Assembly (NCBI GenBank): GCA_965261795.1
Contig: OZ253476.1
Location: forward strand, 3,348,001-3,412,000
Length of the DNA: 64,000 bases
Source of the DNA: CBDCFV01 sp965261795
GTDB lineage: Bacteria > Chloroflexota > Dehalococcoidia > Lucifugimonadales > UBA3495
Direction of reading: 5' to 3'
Part shown: positions 32,849 through 42,242 of the stretch, one piece after another
Layout of the letters: each line of letters begins with the position of its first letter
Position numbering within the stretch: position 1 is the stretch's first letter
Notes under the pieces: generated by a model
Told to the model about the DNA's origin: nothing
Databases searched by the model: none
The model's input: only the letters and a program-made list of their open reading frames with translations
Made by a program: the position numbers and the translations under genes

Positions 32849-35800
32849 ATGGCCATAAACGGAAGTCAAGCCCGCCCCAAAACCAGCGACCCGGACGTAT
32901 TGGGCGCTGTCCAATGGCGCTGCATCGGCCCTCCCCGGGGCGGCCGCGTCGTGGCCGTTGCCGGAGACCCGGTGGAGCCGATGGTGTTTTACTTCGGAGC
33001 TTGCGCCGGCGGTGTCTGGAAGACCTACGATGGAGGCGTTTATTGGGAAAACGTGTCCGACGGCTTCCTTAACACTGCGGCGGTGGGGGCGATCACCGTT
33101 GCCGACTCGGACCGCAACGTCATCTATGTCGGCATGGGGGAGTGCTGCATCCGCGGCGACGTCTCTTACGGCGACGGTGTATACCGGTCCACTGATGCCG
33201 GCAAGACTTGGGTCCACTTGGGGTTGGAAGATACGCGGCACATCGCACGTGTTCGCGTTCATCCACAAAACCCTGATCTGGTCTACGTGGCCGCTTTGGG
33301 CCACGCTTTTGGCTCCAACGAACAGCGCGGCGTGTTCCGGTCCCGCGACGGCGGCAAGAATTGGGAGCGGGTCTTGTACCGAGATGACAAGTCGGGTGCG
33401 ATTGACCTGTCGATAGATGCCGCCAATCCGAGAATTCTATATGCTGCTCTATGGGAGACGCTGCGCACACCGTGGAGCCTGACCAGTGGCGGCGAAGGTT
33501 CCGGCATTTTCAAGTCGGTGGATGGTGGGGATACTTGGCAGGAACTGACCGACAATCCGGGCCTGCCCAAGGGATTGAAAGGGCGCATCGGTATCGCTGC
33601 CTCTCCCGCCAAAGCCGGTAGGGTCTGGGCCACTGTGGAGGCCGATGACGCTGGACTCTACAGGTCGGACGATGCGGGCGCAACCTGGGAATTGGTGACC
33701 GACAACCAGGACATCCAGGGCCGCCCTTGGTATTACGAGCATATTTTCGCCGATCCAGTGGACGCCGACACCGTTTGGTCGCTGAACTATCAGGCTTGGA
33801 AGTCTGTCGACGGCGGTAAGACTTTCGATCAGGTCAGCACCCCCCATGGCGACAACCACGACCTGTGGATAGACCCTCAAAACCCGTTGCGCATGATCGA
33901 AGGCAACGACGGCGGCGCTTGCGTGAGCTTCAACGGTGGCGAGTCCTGGTCCACCATCTATAACCAGTTGACCGCCCAGTTCTATCACGTTGCCGCCGAT
34001 AACCGGTACCCCTATCGGGTATACGGCACCCAGCAGGACAACACTGCCATCGCTGTCCCCTCCCGCAGCCACAAAGGCGCCATCCCGTGGGGAGACTGCT
34101 ATACCGTGGGCAATTCGGAAAGCGGCTATATCGTCGTCCATCCGGAAAATCCCAACGTAATCTTTTCCGGTGCAGTGGGCAGTTCCGCCGGCGGCGGGGG
34201 CAACCTGATACGGTACGACCACGACACCGGGCAGGTGCGTCTCATAACCGTCTGGCCTGAACTGATGACGGGTCGTGGCAGCAAGGAGATGAAGTACCGT
34301 TTCCAGTGGACCTTCCCTATCCAGTTCTCGCCCCACGATTCCAACGTCCTGTATGTAACAGGGAACATGGCGTTCCGCTCCACCGACGAAGGGACCAGTT
34401 GGGAAGCGATCAGCCCCGACCTGACCCGCCAGGACGTTACTAAGATGGAGCCGTCGGGAGGCCCCGTCACCAAGGACACCTCGGGCGCGGAGGTTTACGG
34501 CACTATCTTCGCCTTCGTGGAGTCTCCCCACGAGAAGGGAGTCTTTTGGGCGGGTTCCGATGACGGGCTGGTGCATATATCCAAGGACGGCGGGGAGCAT
34601 TGGGAGCAGGTTACTCCGTCCTCAATGCCCCCGTTCACGCTGGTCAGCATGATAGAGGTCTCGCCCCACGACCCCGCTACCGCCTACATCGCGGCAACCC
34701 GGTATAAGCTGGATGAACCCCGGCCCATGCTTTACAAGACCAACGATTACGGCGTGACTTGGACGGAGATAGCCGGTAACATCCCCAAGGACGACTATAC
34801 CAGGGTTATCCGGGAAGACCCGGCCCACCGTGGCCTGCTTTATGTCGGTACGGAGACTGGGGTATACGTTTCCTTCGACGACGGCGAGTCCTGGCGCTCC
34901 CTCCAAGCCAACCTGCCAACCGTTCCGGTCTACGATCTTCTGGTCAAAGAGAACGATTTGGTGGCGGCCACTCATGGCAGGTCCTTCTGGGTGCTGGACC
35001 AGCTTGGCCAAATCCAGCAGGCAGCCGCCGGTTTTTCTGATGGACCGTTCCAATTGTTGAAGCCTGCCGAGACCCAACGCCTCCGGTCGCCTTTACCCGG
35101 ACGAAAACCCGCTTCCGGCAAGCGCTACCGGATGTCCATGGGCGCTGACGTGACCTTCGTCGAGACCCTTGGTCCCAATGACCGGACCGTCCGCAAGGTC
35201 CTGGACGGCGGCGAGAATCCACCCCACGGCGTTTTGATTTTCTACTACCTGAGTGAGTCCCCGGAAGAGGAGATTAACCTCACCATTTCAGACGCCGCTG
35301 GGGCAGTGATCAAGACTTGGTCCAATAAGTCGCCGGTTGGGGAGCAGCCGGACGACGCGGAGCAGGAACCTCTCCTGGCCGATCAACCAGGAATGAACCG
35401 GTTCGTTTGGGATATGCGCTATCCGGCCAGCGAGAAGGTGCCTGGAGACAAAACAACCGAAGATGTCGCCACTGGGCCCATGGCGCCCCCCGGCGCCTAC
35501 GAAGTCCGGCTGTCCGCGGGTGGACAGGCCCAAACCCACACATTCAATATAGTGAAGGACCCGCGCGTTTCCGCCAGCCAAGAGGACCTGGACGCCCAGT
35601 TCAGGTCCTTGATACAAATCAGGGACAAACTATCCGACACCCACCGCGCCATTATGCGGCTCCGCAGCGTAAGGAGCCAGGTTGAGGAGTGGGAGCAACG
35701 GGCCGGCGATTCCGAGTCTCGCCAAGCTTTAATTGAGGCGGCGGGTGCTATCAAACAGTCCCTCAACGACATCGAGAGCGAGTTGATTCAGACCGGGCAC

Positions 35801-36049
35801 ACCGGTGCCCGACATCGCCTTCATCTGCCGGTGAAACTCAACCGGCAATTGGCTGAGTTGATGGCCGTAGTCGGCATAGCCGACTTCGCACCGCCTCAGC
35901 AGACCTACCAAGTGTTCGAGGAAATCACTGGCCGCATCGACGCGCAAACAAAAATACTGACCGACGTTCTTGATCAGGAGGTCCCAAAGTTCATGGACTT
36001 GGTGCACGAACTCGAAATACCTGCCATTGTCCCAAGGCCAGCCCCTTAA
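32849..36049 (+). CDS. Large BNR/Asp-box beta-propeller protein (sortilin/VPS10-like)
   Basis: A 1066-residue protein with many Asp-box repeats of the form S.DgG.tW: YDGGVYWENV, STDAGKTWVHLG, SRDGGKNWERVL, SVDGGDTWQEL, SDDAGATWELV, STDEGTSWEAI, SKDGGEHWEQV, SFDDGESWRSL. They form one or two propellers over residues 1-720. After about residue 800 comes a region with GVLIFYYLSESPEEEINLTI and an FlgD-like Ig-type strand pattern, then a helical C-terminus. The family is usually secreted, but no signal peptide or lipobox is seen. Proteins of this shape are often labelled glycosyl hydrolase without evidence. Start ATG 32849 follows AGAGGTGTCGTC. Confidence 0.85.
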   Translation: MAINGSQARPKTSDPDVLGAVQWRCIGPPRGGRVVAVAGDPVEPMVFYFGACAGGVWKTYDGGVYWENVSDGFLNTAAVGAITVADSDRNVIYVGMGECCIRGDVSYGDGVYRSTDAGKTWVHLGLEDTRHIARVRVHPQNPDLVYVAALGHAFGSNEQRGVFRSRDGGKNWERVLYRDDKSGAIDLSIDAANPRILYAALWETLRTPWSLTSGGEGSGIFKSVDGGDTWQELTDNPGLPKGLKGRIGIAASPAKAGRVWATVEADDAGLYRSDDAGATWELVTDNQDIQGRPWYYEHIFADPVDADTVWSLNYQAWKSVDGGKTFDQVSTPHGDNHDLWIDPQNPLRMIEGNDGGACVSFNGGESWSTIYNQLTAQFYHVAADNRYPYRVYGTQQDNTAIAVPSRSHKGAIPWGDCYTVGNSESGYIVVHPENPNVIFSGAVGSSAGGGGNLIRYDHDTGQVRLITVWPELMTGRGSKEMKYRFQWTFPIQFSPHDSNVLYVTGNMAFRSTDEGTSWEAISPDLTRQDVTKMEPSGGPVTKDTSGAEVYGTIFAFVESPHEKGVFWAGSDDGLVHISKDGGEHWEQVTPSSMPPFTLVSMIEVSPHDPATAYIAATRYKLDEPRPMLYKTNDYGVTWTEIAGNIPKDDYTRVIREDPAHRGLLYVGTETGVYVSFDDGESWRSLQANLPTVPVYDLLVKENDLVAATHGRSFWVLDQLGQIQQAAAGFSDGPFQLLKPAETQRLRSPLPGRKPASGKRYRMSMGADVTFVETLGPNDRTVRKVLDGGENPPHGVLIFYYLSESPEEEINLTISDAAGAVIKTWSNKSPVGEQPDDAEQEPLLADQPGMNRFVWDMRYPASEKVPGDKTTEDVATGPMAPPGAYEVRLSAGGQAQTHTFNIVKDPRVSASQEDLDAQFRSLIQIRDKLSDTHRAIMRLRSVRSQVEEWEQRAGDSESRQALIEAAGAIKQSLNDIESELIQTGHTGARHRLHLPVKLNRQLAELMAVVGIADFAPPQQTYQVFEEITGRIDAQTKILTDVLDQEVPKFMDLVHELEIPAIVPRPAP

Positions 36050-36108
36050 ATTCCGCGTTCTCTGCGTTGAAATTCACTTTTATAGGAAGTAGTGGTGGTA
36101 AGACGAAA

Positions 36109-37152
36109 ATGGACAGCGAAATAGCAATCGGCGGCAACCAGGCCGCACCATCGGCTGAGTACCTGGAGTTGGCCCGTATAGTAAGGCGACAAGGGCTGTT
36201 GGAGAAACAGCCGGGATACTATGCCCTTAACGGGGCAGTCACGTTAGGCCTTTTGGCCTTCGGCTTCATATTTATCGCGCTGGTGGACAACCTGTGGCTG
36301 CTGCTGCTGGATGCTGTGGTCCTCTCGGTCGTTTTCGCCCGGCTTGCGTTCCTTGGGCATGACGCTGGGCACCGCCAGATTTTCCGGTCAAACCGCTGGA
36401 ACGACATCACCGGTCTTGGCATCAGCTTCCTGTTGGGAATGGAGCGGACTTGGTGGGTGGACAAACACAACCGACATCACAGCAATCCCAACCAGACCGG
36501 GATGGACCCCGACGTTGATATCCCGGTTCTCGCCTTCAGTGAAGAAGACGCGCTCAAAAAAGGCGGCCTTTGCCGTCTGATAGTCCGGCACCAGCACCTG
36601 TTCTTTTTCCCATTGCTGGCCTTGGAAGGGGGATTTGGGTTGCGCATTGCTGGCATCCAATACCTCCTGACGCGCAACAAGGTCAAATACCCGGTCTTCG
36701 AACCGCTGTTTTTCGCTGGGCATTTCGTGGCCTATCTGGGACTGCTTTTCTGGCTGCTGGACCCTTGGCAGGCGTTGTCATTCATAGTGGTGCACCAACT
36801 ACTGTTCGGCCTACACATGGGCCTGGTCTTCGCCCCTAACCACAAAGGGATGCCCATATTGGAAGCCGACAATCAAATGGACTTCCTCCGCCAGCAGGTG
36901 CTCACGGCCCGCAACATCCGTCACAACCCGGTAATCGACTTTATGTATGGTGGCCTCAACTACCAGATCGAACACCACCTGTTCTCTAACATGCCCCGCA
37001 ACAAGCTTCGACAGGCCCAGAAAGTGGTGCGAACCTTTTGCTCAGCCCGCGAAATCCCATACCATGAGACTGGAATATGGCGTTCCCAAAGGGAAATACT
37101 GGGCTTTCTTCGCCGCGTCAGCCAGCCGCTGCGGAGAAAGGCCGCTTGGTGA
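36109..37152 (+). CDS. Membrane fatty-acid desaturase
   Basis: A 347-residue integral membrane di-iron enzyme. The three His boxes are GHDAGH, DKHNRHHSNPNQ and YQIEHHLFSNMPRNKL. The QxxHH form of the last box is typical of front-end acyl-lipid desaturases and of bacterial Des-like proteins. Hydrophobic pairs lie before and between the boxes. No cytochrome b5 domain is fused. The ATG at 36109 is chosen over a TTG at 36067 for family fit. It probably introduces double bonds into membrane lipids; the position of insertion is not predictable. It lies 59 bp after the BNR gene. Confidence 0.9.
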   Translation: MDSEIAIGGNQAAPSAEYLELARIVRRQGLLEKQPGYYALNGAVTLGLLAFGFIFIALVDNLWLLLLDAVVLSVVFARLAFLGHDAGHRQIFRSNRWNDITGLGISFLLGMERTWWVDKHNRHHSNPNQTGMDPDVDIPVLAFSEEDALKKGGLCRLIVRHQHLFFFPLLALEGGFGLRIAGIQYLLTRNKVKYPVFEPLFFAGHFVAYLGLLFWLLDPWQALSFIVVHQLLFGLHMGLVFAPNHKGMPILEADNQMDFLRQQVLTARNIRHNPVIDFMYGGLNYQIEHHLFSNMPRNKLRQAQKVVRTFCSAREIPYHETGIWRSQREILGFLRRVSQPLRRKAAW

Positions 37153-37186
37153 CTTGGGTGATTACCGGTAAACTCCCTCTCCCTCT

Positions 37187-37425
37187 GCTGACAAGGGTAT
37201 GTATTTCATTTGGGACTTTACGCAGTTGAACGTGAGACCGCATAGTAGGGTAGGCTTACTCAAATACAAAACCGCTCCCAAATGCTCACTATCGGGCCCA
37301 TTCCGTCATTCCGGCGTAGGCCGGAATCCAGGCGGGCCCATTCCGTCATTCCGGCGTAGGCCGGAATCCAGGGACGGTGGGGCCGGTTCGTAGCTATAAT
37401 CTCAATTTTACATGCCCCTGTCAGC
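37187..37425. mobile_element. MITE-like element, copy A (239 bp)
   Basis: Begins GCTGACAAGGGTATGTA and ends TACATGCCCCTGTCAGC, imperfect terminal inverted repeats of 17 bp. It is flanked by a perfect 9-bp target duplication TCTCCCTCT (37178-37186 and 37426-37434). Inside are two copies of a REP-like palindrome (TCATTCCGGCGTAGGCCGGA). It has no transposase. A second copy in inverse orientation is at 59223-59493. A 9-bp duplication suggests mobilisation by an IS family that makes duplications of that length, not by the IS1380 element here. Confidence 0.9.
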
Positions 37426-37491
37426 TCTCCCTCTGGAAGACGGCTCAGGTGAGGGCCTTTTCCACCAAATAAGGGCTTGTTGGGTGCCCTC

Positions 37492-38004
37492 TTACACTTG
37501 GGGTAGTACTGTAATATCTATGGCCGCAATATCTATGGCCGCTTCTTCGGCGGTCACTGTTGGAGACCGCCGGGTCAACCGTTCCAGCCGCCGCCTTTGT
37601 TCTTGGGTGGCTGAAGTATAACGCCGGGGTGGGGAAGTGCGTATACGCTCCAGTTCGTCCAGTAGTTCCCTGCAACCGTCAATGCGTAACTACACTTGCT
37701 CCCGATCAAGGCGGTTTTCGTAAAAATTGGTACGTAACGCCTTGGCGGAGTCAAACAGATAGGAAATGCGTGGCCGCCCGAATTCCAAGTGAAGTTGAGT
37801 GGATACATCCCTGAGAGTGCCGTGGCTATGGTGGTTCCAGTTACGGCCAACCGCCGCGGCTTTGAGTGCCTCGGCAACCGCGCCCCAAGCCTTCTCGGAG
37901 GATTGGGGGTAGTCTTTCGCCTCGTCCAGCTCTTCCTGCGCTTGACGGATGAGGGATTGACTCATCTGAAAATAGCGATTGGACAGTTCCTCGGCGGTAG
38001 CCAC
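37492..38004 (-). pseudogene. HEPN-like (PaREP1-type) protein with an in-frame amber stop
   Basis: GTG 38004 follows AAGGAGG. The first 104 residues (LSNRYFQMSQSLIRQAQEEL, DEAKDYPQSSEKAWGAVAEA, LKAAAVGRNWNHHSHGTLRD) form a four-helix HEPN/PaREP1-like domain. A TAG follows DREQV. The same frame then continues for 65 residues (RELLDELERIRTSPP ... TQEQRRRLERLTRR) to TAA at 37492, with a 15-bp tandem duplication near the end (37513-37542, AAIDI twice). Either the tail is a lost C-terminus or the stop is a recent nonsense change. The N-terminal part could still be made. Confidence 0.65.
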
Positions 38005-38016
38005 TCAAGTCCTCCT

Positions 38017-38038
38017 TGGTTGCGCAGTGGTTGCGCAG
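38017..38038. repeat. 11-bp tandem duplication
   Basis: TGGTTGCGCAG occurs twice in a row, directly upstream of the Shine-Dalgarno of the HEPN-like gene. Confidence 0.88.
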
Positions 38039-38080
38039 TCGTCTGTTGCGCCAAATCTTGGTAGGCGGCCCGGTATACGC

Positions 38081-39166
38081 CTACTCCGGCGTCAACTCCG
38101 CCAACCGGGGCATTACGTCCTGCGCAAGCAGCCGCATGGACTTCTCCCACCCGGCTTGGTCTTCCATGTAGTCATAAATGAGTGTCAGCAGGGTTCCGAA
38201 CCCACCGGACAGGTCGTACAAGCGGCGCAGTTTCTCTTCAACCGTATCGGGAGAGCCGATGAGCCACAAGTGCTCAGCCATGTACTCCGGAGTGACTTCC
38301 GAGTCCGGCACCTCGGGATCATGTTTGAAGACTGTGAGCAGGTTAAATGCTTCGAACAAGGGAAGCAGGTAGTCCCGCCATACCCTGCCCAACATGCCGT
38401 TGACCGACTTCTCATACGCCTCGTCGTCGCTGTCGGCAACGAAAACGTCCCGCACGATGCGCCAATCCTGGCGGGAGGGTGTCTTGCCTGTGCGGGCCGC
38501 CCCCTCTACGACTGCTTCCCAATGGCTGGAGATGTACTCCCCGTTCAAGCCGAGGCTCATAGGTATGAAGCCTCGCTCTCCGGCGATCTTCAGCGTCTCG
38601 GAGCCGATGCTGACCGATGCGACTCCAATCGGTGGGTGGGGCTTCTGGTAGGGAGTCAGAAAATATTTGAGCGTGCCGTACATCGTGTCGGGCAGGTTTA
38701 CGTTCCAGAACTTCCCTTTGTATTCGAAGGGGCCGTCGTTCTCCCAAATCTTCAGGATTATGTCTAGCGACTCACGCGTCATCTCCCGGTGCTGGCCGGC
38801 GTTGCCGTCCACGTCGAAGAGAGCGTAGTCGCTCGGCAGGCCTCCCGATCCTATGCCGAAGAAGAACCGCCCCCGGGCTAGGTGGTCCAAGTACGCCACC
38901 CTGTGGGCCAGTTCAGCGGGATGATGATAGGGAAGCAGGTGAACGCCGGTGGCCAGCTTGATGTTCTTGGTGCGCATCAACGCCTGAGCAATCATCAAGT
39001 CGGGCGCCGGTATCGGCTCCCAAGGGCTGGTGAAGTGCTCACCGATCCAAGCTTCATTGAAGCCCAACTGGTCCGCCAATTCCAAGCAGTCCAGGTCCCA
39101 CTCATGGGCCTCGACAAGGTTCCGTTCCGGCGGGTGAGACGGCATCATGAACATCCCGTACTTCAT
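38081..39166 (-). CDS. LLM-class flavin-dependent monooxygenase
   Basis: A 361-residue bacterial-luciferase-like TIM barrel. ATG 39166 follows GCAGGAGGATACG, which sets the start. Blocks: LADQLGFNEAWIGEHFTSPW, LMIAQALMRTKNIKLATGVH, LARGRFFFGIGSGGLPSDYA and MTRESLDIILKIWENDGPFE. The 'EHft.pw...p.pdlmia' form is shared with limonene/alkane-type monooxygenases. The C-terminal part has LWLIGSPDTVEEKLRRLYDL. A flavin reductase partner is not found nearby. The substrate is unknown; a role in terpenoid or hydrocarbon oxidation is inferred from family members. Confidence 0.9.
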   Translation of the reverse strand: MKYGMFMMPSHPPERNLVEAHEWDLDCLELADQLGFNEAWIGEHFTSPWEPIPAPDLMIAQALMRTKNIKLATGVHLLPYHHPAELAHRVAYLDHLARGRFFFGIGSGGLPSDYALFDVDGNAGQHREMTRESLDIILKIWENDGPFEYKGKFWNVNLPDTMYGTLKYFLTPYQKPHPPIGVASVSIGSETLKIAGERGFIPMSLGLNGEYISSHWEAVVEGAARTGKTPSRQDWRIVRDVFVADSDDEAYEKSVNGMLGRVWRDYLLPLFEAFNLLTVFKHDPEVPDSEVTPEYMAEHLWLIGSPDTVEEKLRRLYDLSGGFGTLLTLIYDYMEDQAGWEKSMRLLAQDVMPRLAELTPE

Positions 39167-39370
39167 CGTATCCTCCTGCGCTGGTTTATGAGGTGGAGTC
39201 TGGGGCACACCCTTCAATAGGTCGCGAATGGTGGGTATCATCCTAAGGGCTGTCAGGACAAGTGGCAATCTTTCGCCGAGCCAATTCAGGCGTTACACTA
39301 CAGGATGTTTTGCCTTGGCGTTACTGATTCGGTGCATAATACGTAATGGTTTCGTAATGGCTCTCATACC

Positions 39371-40708
39371 ATGACATTAGCCGCTTTGCTCGTCGTCTCG
39401 TCGGGCTTTTTCCTGATGAGCCTCGCCGTAGCCCCCGAAGTGAATCGCAGGGTGCGGAAGGGCATATTCTACGGTTGGTGGCTGACCGGAATCGCTGCCG
39501 TAATCATGGTCATCGGCACCGTGCCTATGTTTCAGGGGATGCCGGCGTGGTTCGTGGTCCTGGAACGAAGCTTTCCATGGAGCCGCACCCAACTGTCGTT
39601 AGCGTTCTCCCTGACCCGGGTAGAGGGGTCCATTATGGGGCCCGTAGCCGGCTATATGGTGGACAAGCTCGGGCCCCGGAAGATGATCCTCATAGGCCTG
39701 CCGATACTTGGACTTGGCTTCATTCTATTCGGGAGAGTCAATCACCTCTGGCAGTTCTACCTGGCGTTCATGCTTATGAGCATGGGGGCAGGTTTGGGAT
39801 CGTGGCTGCCGATGATGACGGCGCTGAACCACTGGTTCCAGAGAAGGCGCTCCACGGCTATGTCATTGGCCATGGAAGGGTTCTCCATGGGTGGAGTGGT
39901 GGGAGTGCCGGCCTTGGCTTGGGCCATAGACCCGGACTACCCCGGTCGGCCCGGTTGGCGGGCCACGGCCATCGCATTGGGACTCTTAACAATCCTGCTC
40001 GCTTATCCTATGTCGCGATTGGTGCGCGACAGGCCGGAGCAGTACGGCCTGCGCCCCGACGGCGGACCTGCAGAGCCTACCCTCAGCAATCGGGTGCAAA
40101 GCCAACCCACCGCGAATGAAGGGCCGGAGTACACTTGGCAGCAGGCCGTGCGCACCAAGGCCTTCTGGCTGATAACCATGGGCCACGCATGTACTTCCAT
40201 CGTCATCGTGACCCTGACTGTGCACCTTGGCCCGATGCTCAACGACCGGGGATTTTCGTTGCAAACGGTGGGCTGGATAGTGTCCACCTATACCGGCGTT
40301 GGGGCGCTGTTTACCCTCATTGGCGGGTACGTGGGAGACCGCGTGCCCATCCGGTGGGCGCTCTTCTGCTTTTCGGTTGTCCAAGCCATATCGGTGGTGG
40401 TCGTGCTGGCGGCCCACAGTTTGTCGGTAGCTTACTTGGGGGGGATTTTGCTGGGTATCGGGTTTGGCGGCCGGACGCCGCTGACCACGGCCATACGGGG
40501 AGTCTACTTTGGAAGGAAGGCCTTCGCCAGCATTACGGGAGTGTCGATGATACCCATGAATGTTATGCTGCTGGTGTTCCCACTGTTCGCCGGCATAATG
40601 TTCGACTTGAAGGGCAGCTACACTATCCCCTTCTTGTCCTTGGCGGTCGTCAGCTTCGGCGGGGCCGCCTTGTTCCTGCCGTTGGGTGAGCCTCGCCCGC
40701 CGGAATAG
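39371..40708 (+). CDS. MFS transporter (monocarboxylate/oxalate-like)
   Basis: A 445-residue protein with about 12 membrane segments. KGIFYGWWLTGIAAVIMVIG opens the MFS core, and the first 28 residues could be an extra segment or a wrong start. YMVDKLGPRKMILIGLPILG is the motif A loop; GGYVGDRVPIRWALFCFSVV is its second-half counterpart. It lies divergent from the LLM gene, with about 200 bp between the starts, and is convergent with the thioredoxin-like gene. It resembles the MFS gene at 30372-31667. Substrate not readable. Confidence 0.88.
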   Translation: MTLAALLVVSSGFFLMSLAVAPEVNRRVRKGIFYGWWLTGIAAVIMVIGTVPMFQGMPAWFVVLERSFPWSRTQLSLAFSLTRVEGSIMGPVAGYMVDKLGPRKMILIGLPILGLGFILFGRVNHLWQFYLAFMLMSMGAGLGSWLPMMTALNHWFQRRRSTAMSLAMEGFSMGGVVGVPALAWAIDPDYPGRPGWRATAIALGLLTILLAYPMSRLVRDRPEQYGLRPDGGPAEPTLSNRVQSQPTANEGPEYTWQQAVRTKAFWLITMGHACTSIVIVTLTVHLGPMLNDRGFSLQTVGWIVSTYTGVGALFTLIGGYVGDRVPIRWALFCFSVVQAISVVVVLAAHSLSVAYLGGILLGIGFGGRTPLTTAIRGVYFGRKAFASITGVSMIPMNVMLLVFPLFAGIMFDLKGSYTIPFLSLAVVSFGGAALFLPLGEPRPPE

Positions 40709-40712
40709 ACCA

Positions 40713-40756
40713 GACAAAAAGAACCGGGGCCGGTGATTCAAACTCCAGCCCCGGAA
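40713..40756 (-). terminator. Rho-independent terminator after the thioredoxin-like gene
   Basis: On the minus strand a CCGGGGC/GCCCCGG stem is followed by TTCTTTTTGTC. It lies about 25 bp past the stop of the 40780-41364 gene and between two convergent genes. Confidence 0.75.
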
Positions 40757-40779
40757 GTAGTTATCCCAACCGGAAAGGC

Positions 40780-41364
40780 TTAGCTGATGCTCCTTGCGAG
40801 CAGTTCCCTTATCTCGGTGACCGTATCCCGTTGCCAGTCCTCCGCCTTGGCTGCCGTTCGCTGGCGTCGCTCCCTGCCGAAGTCCGGGTCGCTGATTTCC
40901 GGGTTCTCCGCCCGTATCGCTTCCTCGATCTCCTGCATCTCCCGTTCGGCGGACTCGGGGCGCTCGATCCAGTGACAGATGTAGCGGTGGTCCTTGGTAT
41001 AGAACACCGCAACCGGTATGGACATCCACTGCCCGTTCTTGAGGAACTCGTTCATGATGTCGTGGTGCTGGTCCCTTGGAAAGACGCTCATTTCCCAACC
41101 GGCCACCTCAGCGATGCGAGCCAGAACCGGCATCCCACGGATAACGTCCCCGCACCAGTCCTCGCCCAGCACCAGCATCTTCACCGGTCCGTTCGGCTGG
41201 CTCGTCAACTCTTTCAAGGCTTGGGCGTCTTCCGGCGTGATGCCAAAATTGTTGTAGAACTCTTCGAACCGGGCTTTGTTCACATTGATTTGGGCAATGT
41301 AGTCGTCATAGGTGAAGCCCTCCGAGAACCGTTCCGGGGTTACTACGCTAGTTTCCCTGACCAT
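40780..41364 (-). CDS. Thioredoxin-family protein
   Basis: A 194-residue cytosolic protein. The central domain reads GPVKMLVLGEDWCGDVIRGM, PVLARIAEVAGWEMSVFPRD, and IPVAVFYTKDHRYICHWIER, a thioredoxin-like fold of the Thioredoxin_9 type. The active site is WCGD, with a single Cys instead of CxxC, so classical dithiol exchange is unlikely. The N-terminal 60 residues are helical; the C-terminus is charged. The start follows a GGAGG-type Shine-Dalgarno (AACGGAGGAAAAAG). A terminator follows. Confidence 0.85.
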   Translation of the reverse strand: MVRETSVVTPERFSEGFTYDDYIAQINVNKARFEEFYNNFGITPEDAQALKELTSQPNGPVKMLVLGEDWCGDVIRGMPVLARIAEVAGWEMSVFPRDQHHDIMNEFLKNGQWMSIPVAVFYTKDHRYICHWIERPESAEREMQEIEEAIRAENPEISDPDFGRERRQRTAAKAEDWQRDTVTEIRELLARSIS

Positions 41365-41473
41365 CTTTTTCCTCCGTTAATACGTCCAATATTGGCGTGG
41401 TCTTGTTTAGTTTCAAACTTGCAGAGGTTTATTGATTGATGGGTAGCGGGCTCCCGGCCCGTCAGCCTATCTC

Positions 41474-41689
41474 TCAACCGCGCTTGCCGTCGTATCCGAT
41501 CTCCACCTTTCCATCGGGGTAAACGATAATCGGAACCGTGTCGCCGTACAGGAGAGCCTCATCCAAGGTGTCCTGGCTCTGGTCGACCCTCTTTTCTTCG
41601 TAGGCGATGCCCTCTCTGGCCCAAGCGCTCCGCAGATGATCGCAGGCTGGGCACACGGTCAGCGTGTAAACCACCGGTATATCGGCCAT
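41474..41689 (-). CDS. Glutaredoxin-like protein
   Basis: A 71-residue protein: MADIPVVYTLTVCPACDHLR, then AYEEKRVDQSQDTLDEALLY, TVPIIVYPDGKVEIGYDGKRG. The CPAC active site and the cis-Pro of TVPIIVY identify a glutaredoxin fold. ATG 41689 follows TGGGAGGTTGTTC; a longer upstream frame lacks similarity and is rejected. It should catalyse thiol-disulfide exchange or reduce mixed disulfides. It lies 110 bp upstream of the thioredoxin-family gene on the same strand, so the two may be co-expressed. Confidence 0.85.
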   Translation of the reverse strand: MADIPVVYTLTVCPACDHLRSAWAREGIAYEEKRVDQSQDTLDEALLYGDTVPIIVYPDGKVEIGYDGKRG

Positions 41690-41889
41690 GAACAACCTCC
41701 CATTGGCAGGTGCAGCCATTTTACAACGCTGGGCATGGCGTGTCATCCACGGGCGCCAGGGCCAACAATCAGAGCGGCTCAGGCCGCAACGGAGCACCGG
41801 GACTTGAGCGTTGCCCCGTCGCTTGTGCACTCAACATGACCCGGCTACACTATAACCGTTATCTACCTGACACCAGTTGAGGAGACGAA

Positions 41890-42219
41890 ATGATAGGGTT
41901 GATTGTTACCTTCAAGATCAAACCGGAGCACAAGGACGCATTCATGGCGTCGCTGGAAGGGGATGCGCGGGGTTCCAACAACGACGAGCCGGGCTGCCTG
42001 CAATTCGACGTGTTGCAGGACAGCGAGGACCCCAACCGGGTCCACTTGTACGAGATATACCGTGACGAAGCCGCAGTGGAGGCCCACCGAGCCGCTCCTC
42101 ATTACACCAAATGGCGGGAAGAGGTGGCCGACTGGTTCGACGGGGAGATAGAACGCAGTCTAGCCACCCCGGTATATCCCAAGGACGCGGAGTGGGTTAA
42201 GCGACCCAAGGTTTCCTGA
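41890..42219 (+). CDS. Antibiotic biosynthesis monooxygenase (ABM) domain protein
   Basis: A 109-residue ferredoxin-like protein: MIGLIVTFKIKPEHKDAFMA, DEPGCLQFDVLQDSEDPNRV, LYEIYRDEAAVEAHRAAPHY. The 'EpGclqfdv..d..dp....lyE.y.d..a...H...p' pattern is typical of ABM/LsrG/YgiN proteins, which act as cofactor-free quinol monooxygenases or isomerases. The ATG follows GAGGAGACGAA. It has no tight neighbour; convergent with the aminotransferase. Confidence 0.88.
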   Translation: MIGLIVTFKIKPEHKDAFMASLEGDARGSNNDEPGCLQFDVLQDSEDPNRVHLYEIYRDEAAVEAHRAAPHYTKWREEVADWFDGEIERSLATPVYPKDAEWVKRPKVS

Positions 42220-42242
42220 AGGTTGGCCGGGATGTATTATCC

